Shown piece after piece: positions 55,923-64,000 of a stretch of DNA of 64,000 nucleotides. A model generated the notes under the pieces. The model did not search any database, was not told where the DNA came from, and saw nothing but the letters and a program-made list of their open reading frames with translations. The position numbers and the translations under genes are program-made. The DNA is from Jackrogersella multiformis (Eukaryota; Ascomycota; Sordariomycetes; Xylariales; Hypoxylaceae): the NCBI GenBank assembly GCA_902806575.1, contig CADCXD010000010.1, positions 1,798,001-1,862,000 on the forward strand. Reading direction: 5' to 3'. The first letter of the stretch is position 1. The number at the start of each line of letters is the position of its first letter.

Positions 55923-58267
55923 ATGATGTTGGCGGTACAACCTCGTCGGTTACTATCGCGACCGAGGGGTCTACTACTCTTCGCGATCTTTGCCGCAACT
56001 CTCTACTGGTTCATGCTGCATGGAACTGCAACTCCCCATACTAATAGATGGTTTGATGGGAGTGCTGGATCGGTACAAGCCGGAGTACCTCTGAAAGAAA
56101 ATACCGAAGCTCAACAAGCCCCCTTGCCAGCGAACGAACCCAGCAGTGGCGAGCAGAATCAACAATCGGAAGTTCAAGTTCAAGTACAAGTACAAGAAAA
56201 GACCGATGAAGAGAAACAGGAGGAGAAGCAAAAAGAAGACGAGGAGCAACGAGAGGAGAATGTACGGGAACAATTTGATAGGGAATACGATGCGCTCAGC
56301 AAGTAAGTTGAACTGATTCTCAATTTTACAACAAATCCTAATGCCCATTTAGCGAACCTGGTGCCGATGCGCTATTCGGCCAGACACTCAATACTCTCGA
56401 GACTACCAAGACACGGTCTCTAACTATCGACGAACATTTAACACCCGCCATATACAAGTCTTACTTCACCGATCACCAGCCCTATGTCTATAATCCGTAC
56501 CCTAAGTACAACGAGAAGGCCTGGCTTACCGACAGAGCTCAATATGTGCCTTGCGAAGGCCCAGGTGACGTACAAGGAAGGGATGTTATGGTTTTCAAAG
56601 GACAGCCTAAGGAGTTTCCTGACCCTGGGTTCGGGGGTTACGATGTCCTTCGTATGGATGGAAACTTGTGCTATGAGCGTGAGACGCGGCTAGGTGTATA
56701 TGGATTCCAGGCGGACAACGACACCTCGAAGCCATCGATAGACTGGGACAAAGTTCACTGGGGCGAACTTCAAGAGAAGTGCGCCCAAAAGAACAAGGCT
56801 CGATTTAACATGCAGGGCCATTCTAACCCTTACGTCACTACTGTCTACTCGCGCCATAATTCGAGCACTTGGAATACAAATGGCGACGCTGACAGCGAAC
56901 TTGGTTTATCAGAGCCTCCACCATACGATGGGGGTCTAACAAAGGGAAGCCCATCGTTGCGCCGAAAGAGGGGACTCCCAGGAGAACCCAAGTCTGACAA
57001 GTCTAAACAACTGACCGGGTCTGAAGAGAGGACTGCTGTCTTGCTACGGACTTATACTGGCAAGGAATACAGCGATAATGATATGCAGGTGATTCGATCT
57101 TTGGTCACCGAGCTTTCGCTACGCACCGGTGGTCAATATCAAGTGTTTCTTTTTGTTCATGTCAAAGATACCGCATATGCAATCTGGGATGACGAAGAAA
57201 CCTACCAATATGTTCTCCAGAGGAGTATACCCCCGGAGTTCAGGGACATCGCCGTCCTCTGGAACGACGAGGCCACGCAGACTATGTACCCCAAGATCGA
57301 CCCTAAGAAGGCGACTGTACATGTTTCACAGTGGTTATCGGTTCAGAAGTTTGCTCAGGAGTTTCCTGAATACGATTATATCTGGAACTGGGAGATTGAT
57401 GCAAGAGTTACTGGCCATAATTACGACTTCGTCGAGAAATTGGCCGCTTTTGCCAAGCGGCAACCCCGTCGAGGATTGTGGGAACGTAACGAACGCTACT
57501 ACATCCCATCCATCCATGGAGACTACGATACGCAGTTTAGGAAAGGGGTCGAGCGCGTATCGGGGAAGGACACGGTCTGGGGCCCTCCACAGCTACCCTT
57601 TGTCAATCCCATTGGACCGAAACCTCCAGTTGCAAGGCCCGAAGATGATAACTATAAATGGGGTGTTGGTGAGGAGGCAGATCTCATTACTGTTGCCCCG
57701 ATTTTCAACCCGATAAATAGCTCTTGGATCAGCGGTAATGAGCTTTGGGGATTTAATGATTCCACGCATGCAACTACGGATCTGCCGAGAAGAGCCACCA
57801 TTGTCACGCATTCGAGAGTGTCGAAGAGGCTCCTCGACATCATGCACGTCGAGAATCTTCGAGGAAATCATATTTCATCAGAGATGGTCACGCAGACCAT
57901 AGCACTCCTCCACGGACTCAAGGCAGTTTACGCCCCAATGCCTGTCTTCTTCGATAGGCCTTGGAAAGGAAAGGACCTAGCCAGGTGGTTCAATGGTGGT
58001 CTTAAAGGTGAAAGCGGAGGCATCGGCTGCGCCATGGGCTGGGGACGAGAGGCGAGATACCGTGGAAGCACTTGGTATTATCGGGCAAACCCGCCCCAGC
58101 GACTCTACCTTAACTTTATGGGCTGGGAAGATACCAACATGGGCGGCGAAGATTGGGAGGAGACCTACGGGCGACCCTGCTTGCCGCCAATGTTACTCCA
58201 TCCTATAAAGGACATTGAGCCTACCCAACCTGGATACAAGAGCGAGTCAAATCTCCCTTACTCTTGA
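55923..58267 (+). CDS. DUF3405 family protein, Golgi-type II membrane protein
   Basis: Two exons, 55923-56302 and 56353-58267, joined in phase to 764 residues. The start is an ATG doublet at 55923. Residues ~16-32 (GLLLFAIFAATLYWFML) are a signal-anchor, preceded by Arg residues, as in Golgi type II enzymes. A Gln/Glu/Lys-rich stem (~75-125, with VQVQVQVQ) follows. The large lumenal domain has YNPYPKYN, VPCEGPGD, an IWNWEIDAR stretch in the middle, and the ending FMGWEDTNMGGEDWE. This is the layout of the fungal DUF3405 family, thought to be glycosyltransferase-related; the WEIDAR acidic motif could be the metal/nucleotide-sugar site (inference). Substrate unknown. Confidence 0.85.
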
Positions 58268-59060
58268 GCTCATGAGCGTTCAGCAGTACTGAATAGGGGG
58301 TCACCCTACTCTACTAAACGCCGCGTCAGGGTTCAACAAATAAGCCCTACCTTCGAGGAGCAGACTTAACTTTTTGAACCCCAACGACTTCTTGGAACTC
58401 AGTCTTCCTTACGAGTGTGACGAACTATTATTAGATTCAGACCGACGAAACCAACTCCTGAGATGCTCTATCTCGTAACTAGACTCGGGACCTCATATCG
58501 GCGTCAACGCCTCGCGATATCCTAAAGCACGCCGATTAGCTTGGACTCGGCCTTTCGAAGGCAGAAAAATGTCATTATCATTTTTAGATCCCTTTTTCTA
58601 GAAATTTGACGTTTAGAATGGTGAGTATAAAAGACGCAACATGAACGGGACAACAACGGTGCAAATTGTAGACACCGCGAGGAAATGAGGACCATCCAGT
58701 ACATTGGTCGGCGTTTCGCATACCTGGCGTCAAATCTGATATTTACACTGAGCTTTGTCTCAGCTATGAAGAGAATCACTGCATGTACGCATTTCGGATC
58801 GGTCATGAATCAACCCTCCAGCTGCCTAGTCCTAGATGGATTAGGGAACGTTGTGAGTTTTTTTTAGTTTTTTTCGTTGTAGATATCTTATAATATGTAC
58901 ATAGCCAATTGTGAATGAACATATCAAGTCATTATATCGTTGTCATGTAACCGTGGTTGTAAACAAATTCTGCATATAGGTACATAGGTATATATCGATC
59001 TGGTATCTAAACGCTCGACAAATCGGAGCTGGGTATTTCAAATAAGATATGCTGCCCACC
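58268..59060. other. Convergent intergenic region
   Basis: 3' flanks of the DUF3405 gene and the permease gene, about 790 bases. The frame at 58685-58867 is unrecognisable. Nothing else seen. Confidence 0.45.
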
Positions 59061-61326
59061 TTAAGGAATACTTCCCTTCTCGTCCTGGCCGTTAGAACTC
59101 GTCTTCTCCAGCGCCGCCGCAGCAATCGGCGCCTCGTCGTCTCCAGGCGCATGTCCGATGATGGCCTCGAATTTCTACAGGGATTTAGGTCAGCCCATTC
59201 GACGGTCGTAGTAACAAGGAAGTGTGTAGGGGTAGGTAGAGTAGGAAGGTATGGCGACTTACCGGTCCTTCGAAGTGCTTGCCGTACGCAATCCAGTACG
59301 TGCCGACTAGGATCAAGAAGATGCCGATCACGACCACTACGTAGTCTGGATACACTCCGTCAGTATGACTGTTACGAGTCGGGTGGGAAGAACTAATAAG
59401 AGGGAAGGGAGGGAGCTTACTCATATCGTCTCCGGAGACGGGGAGGCCGGTCGGGAAGCAGAAGAACTGCGCGGATAACAGTCAGTATTTACTTGTTCTT
59501 TCCTTTTCTATTTCTTCGTCTACTCTCCTCTCCTCTTTTCCTTGCCGAGAGAGCCAGCGAGAGGCTAGGCCTACACCCAGGGAACAAAAAAAACACCTAC
59601 CACAGAAGTCACGACGACAAATACGACGGCGACAACATTAAGCGCCCAGCCGAAGCGGCCGAGGCCGAAGCTGGCGCGCTCGGATCGGTACCGGTAGCGG
59701 CGCAGGACGGCGCGGCCGCGCACCAGCAGCGCGATGACGGGGATCACGTACGACACGTTGAGGAAGATGGTGGTGCTGGCCGCGTACGCGCTGAAGGCCA
59801 CCGACGGCCCCAGGTACAGCAGCCCGAAGAGCACGTTGAAGGCGAAGGTCAAGACGATCGTGCGCACCGGCACGTTTAGGCGGGGTGTTATGTGCGCGAA
59901 GCTGGGAGGGAGGGTGGATTAGTTTGAGTAGTGGAAGATGGGGGGAGGGAGAAGGGAAAGGGGAAAAGAGAAAGGGGAAGATGGGGAAGGGGGAAGGAGG
60001 GCCGCCTCACTAGTCGTGGTATACAATCCCCTTGTCCCTCGCCATGGCATACAGCAGCCTACTAGAGCTCGTCACGCAGCCGTTCGTGCCGTTGATAAAG
60101 CAGACCGCCAGCATCAGCGTCAGCACGGTCGCGGCGGCGCGGCTCCCCGTGCCTTGGAGTATCAGCTCGGCGATGGGCATGTTGGTCGGGGTGGCCAGCA
60201 CGGCGGCGGGGTCGGTGATGCAGAACAGGATGACGAGGATGAAGGCGACGCCCGTGACGCCGCCGACCACGACGGCGTACACGATGGCGCGCGGGGCGTC
60301 CTCGGCCGGCCGCGGCATCTCCTCCGTCATGTGCAGCGCCGCGTCGAAGCCGATGAGCGACAGCGCGCTCTGCAGCAGCCCCAGGATCCACGCCATGCCG
60401 TCGCTCCACCCCGTCTCGTTGCTGAACTCCGCGAACACGTAGCGCGCGTTGTTCTTGTCGGACGTCGAGAGCAGCACGACGCTGATGACTACCACCCCGA
60501 GCAGCGACCAGTACAGCGCCGCGTCGTTCCACCGCCCCAAGATCCGATTCCCCCAGATGTTGGACAAGGTCGTGAAGCCCACGATGGCGAGGAAGATCAG
60601 GTACGTGCTCCACGGTTCGATCGAGTAGGAGCCGCCGGACGCGATCACGGCTGCGGCTTGGATGAATTGCGCTGGGGGGAGGTATGGTATGTTAGTGGCC
60701 TGTTCTGTTTGTATGTCTAGGTACGTGCCTAGGGAATTTATGCCGGGGGGCTTAGAGCGAGCGAGACAACTCACCAGCGAAGAAGCCCTCGGTCGTCACG
60801 AGCGTGAGCCAGCCGGCGATGTTCGTCCAGCCCACCCAGAAGCTCTGTCGCACGTTTGTAGTCAGCCCAATCCCTTCTTCTCAAAGCGCAACAACCCCGA
60901 GACGAGAAACCGCGCGGGGATATTCCAACCTACTATACACTTCTTCCAGGGTCCGGTGCACAGCGCGTACACAAAGTGGTACTGCCCGCCCGCGGTAGGC
61001 CAGATGGCGGCTAGCTCGCCCAGGCTCGCGGCCAGGGCTAGGTTGCACAGGACGCAGAAGATGAAGCCATACAGGAACGAGACGGAACCGCCGGATGGGA
61101 GCACAAGCCCGATGGAGCCGGCCAGCGCAATCCACGTGCTGCGTGCCTGATATCAGCTCGGGTCGCGGCGGAATGGTGCCGGTAAGTATGTATGAGCGCG
61201 AGGTTGGACTCACTTGAGAATGGCGAACGTCAGGGCGACCATGGTCAGCCTCGACAGACGAGGTTGCAAGCGGCCCTCGCCCGGCGGCGGTGGTGCCGGC
61301 GGCAAGGACTCGTTTTGGATCGACAT
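59061..61326 (-). CDS. APC superfamily permease (GABA/choline/amino acid type)
   Basis: A 12-helix amino-acid/polyamine/organocation transporter in the plasma membrane. About six to seven exons. It starts at the ATG 61326 (MSIQNESLPPAPPPPGEG) and ends KGSIP with TAA at 59061-59063. Family landmarks in order: LTFAILNTWIALAGSIG, LPSGGSVSFLYG, ALAASLGELAAIWPTAGGQYHF, SFWVGWTNIAGWLTL, the central FDAALHMTEEMPRPAEDAPRAI with its conserved acidic helix, FINGTNGCVTSSSRLLYAMARDKGI, and a last helix pair with VVVVIGIFLILVGTYWIAYGK. This resembles the fungal GABA permease / Hnm1 choline-permease branch. The coding exons are strikingly GC-rich compared with the 5' and 3' flanks. Substrate not determinable. 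Confidence 0.87.
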
Positions 61327-63546
61327 TGCTGACCGTATCGGAGAACGCAATGGCAGGTTGTGCGACGTTTCCTAACGACGAGCTTGGAGCACAGAGGTCG
61401 GAACGAAGATAGGCAAGGCACAGGAGCAGAGACGCGATGCGATGCCACTACCCTTAAATAACCGCCCCCAATATCTATATCTATATCTATATATAGGTAT
61501 ATGGCATACACGCGGGTCGCACACGTGTAAATAGGTAACCAGCGTACGTGCTTAATAAGATCATGCTATGCGGCAGGCAGGCCAACTACATAGCTACCCG
61601 GGTAGCCTGCCTTGTAGATAGATAGACGAATACTACCCAACGCAGCAACCTCAGCTCACGTAATTTACCTTTTTTCTGTTTCCCTTCTTTTCTTTTTTTT
61701 TCTCCCGCCCGTAGCCTGATACATACATACATACAAGATAAGATGACGTCCACATCCCACACACAGATCTCGTAGGTAGGGGGCTGGCGGCGGCCAATCA
61801 CGCAGCGACGTCGTCTCGGATCTCAGCTTCCCATTGGCCGGGGGGCCGGCTGGGTGAGATGCATGGTGGTGGTTGGCCATTATTTTTCCCGCAGAAGCTT
61901 CCCTGCCGGATTCTGTGCTGATGCAGCGAGCATTATGCAAACATGACTGATGAATATTATTCACCGCTCCTTTTCGCAGCCGCGGAGCTGTGTTACTGCC
62001 CTGTGGCTACCGCGAACTTGCGGCTTTCCTGCGCATGCACGCGCGCGCGCTCTGGAGGCAAGTATGGGGTATAAATCCGTGGTCTTTTTCCTCCGGCTTC
62101 CAGTTCGTGGGCTCGTCTTTCTATCCTCCTCATCAGTTTGTTTGCTCTTTGGCGCATTTCTCTCGTCATACCCGCGATCTCCGCAATGGTTTATGTAATT
62201 CTTTCACGTGTTGGTTCTGATAAACACCCGGTCGGTAGGTATCCCGGACTGTGATGCAAGGCAAGGCAAGGTCTTGGGAGCACCGGGAGCACCCCTGAAG
62301 GGTGGTACTACTATGGCTCGAATGGGACATTTTAGGTGTTCAGTGTTGGTTAGGTAATAACTCTTTTGCGCTTGCTGTGCCTGCTGTGCCTCAGTTTCAC
62401 AGAATGGTATAGATATGTGTTCGTTCTGGATCGGATTATGAAGTTACATATCCCGTATGCCCCGTGAACGAGGCTCCATATATTTCAGAACCCTGGGAAG
62501 GGCTTTGGACATCTGAGGAAGCCCGGAGCTCTAACCCGAGCTAATGATGGGTTGTCACCCTTGTCGACCGGGGATTGAACATCGTACTATTTCCCAGGTT
62601 TTAGTATGATCCACAAACGCCGTTGAAGGCGCCGGTCCCATGATCGCGGACTGTTGCCGACGGACGACGGTAGGACACAGGACATGGGACATAGGACGTC
62701 CCAGCTGAGCGCAAACCACGCCGTAGACTAAGCAGATATAGGTTTAGCTGAAGGGTCTTAGTCGAGGCTCCAGCTCTCCGCCCAGTTTTCGTCCCACCTT
62801 AGTCTCGAGGCTTTCCTATATCCGGACGAGGGACCCACGCGGGATGCCGTATTTGAGAGCGGCACTAGTCGATCGTATATATGCTTTGGAAGGACTCTGC
62901 GATCGCTCATACGATCAGGATGAGCTATATCAGACCTTGCTTTAGCAATATAGAGGATTTAGTCAAGTTTCGAAGAGCATATTTCGTGTGTATACGGTAG
63001 GGATATTCCGAACAGTGGATATGTAAGGGCTACTCTAGAGCCTTGTCACGGTGCGTAGAAGAAATGCCGTGGCACTGAGAGGATTTTAAAGCTCCTGCTC
63101 CTGCCCGCAGCTACAGATGCTGTGCGAGCTCGTGGACCTGCCGCTTAAAGTGGGAGGGAGCTGCAAGGAGCGTCGAGATGTGTAGCATTATTGGCCGCAT
63201 CGCATCCTGAAGTGTTTCCGGCGTAACCAATGGTGGCGTCTATCATGCTGCGTGACGCGGCCGCCGGGGTCCAGACTGGCACCATGAGGTAGCAGCATGG
63301 AGAATAGTAGGTCGGGATTCGAGCATCAGGGTGAGGTGTTTCTGGGGTTTGCTTGCCTGCTGACTGCAGACGCCGTATCTCCCCGCACCTGTATGCTGCT
63401 GCAGTGAGACGCTTCTGCTGGTATGGTATAGTATAAAAGGTACTGGCATATGATCGACTATAGCTTGGGGGTGCTTCCCCTCTTTGTCCTAAGCAACAAC
63501 CTCCTTTCTCTCAGAGTCGATATTCAGCTTCAGCTTCAGCTTCACA
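61327..63546. promoter_or_regulatory. Divergent intergenic region, permease / nitrilase
   Basis: 2.2 kb shared 5' flank. Seen on the permease side: a CCAAT box at 61794-61798 and an inverted one (ATTGG) at 61833-61837, AGATAA at 61736-61741 (GATA-factor type, HGATAR) and TGACGTCC at 61744-61751, plus microsatellites (atatct)n at 61470-61497 and (atac)n near 61720-61735. Further right: CACGTG at 62205-62210, TGATAA at 62218-62223 and an alternating CG run at 62029-62050. GATA-type sites would fit nitrogen control of both genes, but such short sites are frequent by chance. Confidence 0.4.
63432..63439 (+). promoter_or_regulatory. TATA box of the nitrilase gene
   Basis: TATAAAAG lies 108-115 bases before the ATG. 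A (ttcagc)3 repeat directly precedes the start codon (63523-63542). Confidence 0.5.
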
Positions 63547-64000
63547 ATGACTGCCACAGTTCGTGTCGGGGCGGTCCAAGCCGAGCCGGTATGGCTTGAC
63601 CTTGACGGGAGCGTAGACAAAACCGTCTCGTACATCGAGAGCGCAGCCGCAGATGGCGTTCAGGTGCTCGGGTTTCCGGAAGTCTGGATCCCAGGATATC
63701 CGTGGTAAGCTTCGTCGAAGATTCGGTAGGGCGGCAACAGCTAACGTCGAACTTGCTTGCCTGAATCTAGGTCCATGTGGACTTCGAGTGTCATCAGCAA
63801 CACCCATATCATCCACGACTACATGGCCAACTCGATGCCTCGAGACTCCGACCAGATGAGGCGGATCCTTGCTGCGGTGAAGAAGGCGGGCATGTTCGTA
63901 GTCCTCGGGTATAGCGAAAGGGACGGCGCTAGCCTCTACATGGCCCAATCCTTTATATCAACAGAGGGTGAAATAGTCCACCACCGGCGAAAGATAAAGC
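63547..64000 (+). CDS. Nitrilase / cyanide hydratase family enzyme, 5' part
   Basis: Hydrolyses nitriles (to acid and ammonia) or hydrates cyanide; cytosolic. The start is ATG 63547; exon 1 ends at 63704 and exon 2 starts at 63771 (66-base intron, W codon split TG|G). The window ends inside the gene. The N-terminus VRVGAVQAEPVWLDLDGSV is the first strand of the nitrilase fold. GFPEVWIPGYPW contains the catalytic Glu, and HHRRKIK at the window end contains the catalytic Lys; the catalytic Cys lies beyond the window. GYSERDGASLYMAQSFI is typical of microbial nitrilases. It is transcribed away from the APC permease, with a TATA box upstream. Confidence 0.88.

Noticed and set aside
60062..60720. 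Long open frames on both strands over the permease gene
   Set aside because: Low-complexity Arg/Gly/Asp-rich translations of GC-rich permease exons; the permease frame has clear family motifs.
62530..62610. tRNA gene suggested by ttagctcgggttagagctc and a gttcaatcc-like box (minus strand)
   Set aside because: The boxes are in the wrong order on the strand and no cloverleaf can be drawn.

Overview
The window is fungal nuclear DNA. Genes carry short introns (about 50-80 bases, mostly GTAAGT/GTGAGT...AG with a CTAAC-like branch site), secreted proteins have eukaryotic signal peptides, and families restricted to filamentous ascomycetes recur (2EXR, DUF3405, DUF7770, fungal 'rhodopsin' integral membrane domain, LysM and WSC proteins, subgroup C chitinase). 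This points to Pezizomycotina, most likely Sordariomycetes. An AT-rich TpA-laden island near the left end looks like repeat-induced point mutation (RIP), and intergenic DNA is strewn with a TACCTAGGTA/ACCTAGGT-type motif. No bacterial, viral or CRISPR features were seen.

Layout. 0-8.2 kb: 3' part of an ankyrin protein, AT-rich island, a six-exon DHA2/Fnx1-like MFS transporter, then a large membrane protein joining a seven-helix fungal rhodopsin-like domain to a FucP-type MFS transporter. 8.2-21.3 kb: a long intergenic stretch with a MITE-like element that carries a tRNA-like core; a tyrosinase; a MEIOB/RPA1-like OB-fold protein; a Pro/Ser-rich coiled-coil protein; a DUF7770 protein. 22.7-31.4 kb: a cell-wall/chitin locus with a secreted LysM-WSC protein, a 2EXR protein, a secreted Cys-rich protein of unknown function, and divergently from it a 1357-residue LysM/CBM18/GH18 chitinase of the killer-toxin-alpha-like class. 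32.5-41.4 kb: a lactose permease-like sugar transporter with a 9-base micro-exon and a multi-pass membrane protein. 41.9-51.1 kb: INO1, a 5.2 kb gene-poor gap, and a paxillin-like LIM protein (Pxl1 type). 51.1-64 kb: another 4.8 kb gap, a DUF3405 Golgi-type protein, an APC amino-acid/choline permease and the 5' part of a nitrilase.

Functional themes. The 22.7-31.4 kb block is the clearest functional grouping: chitin binding (LysM, WSC, CBM18), chitin hydrolysis (GH18 with an intact DxxDxDxE motif) and a co-located secreted protein that could share a bidirectional promoter. The right end pairs a permease and a nitrilase, divergently transcribed, which may reflect nitrogen scavenging. INO1 (inositol synthesis), Pxl1-like (septum/cytokinesis scaffold) and the MEIOB/RPA1-like gene (probable ssDNA binding) are housekeeping or developmental genes.

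Limits: exon borders were placed by eye from splice consensus and family expectation. No database search was possible. Several large open frames do not begin with ATG; starts given here are the first plausible ATG.
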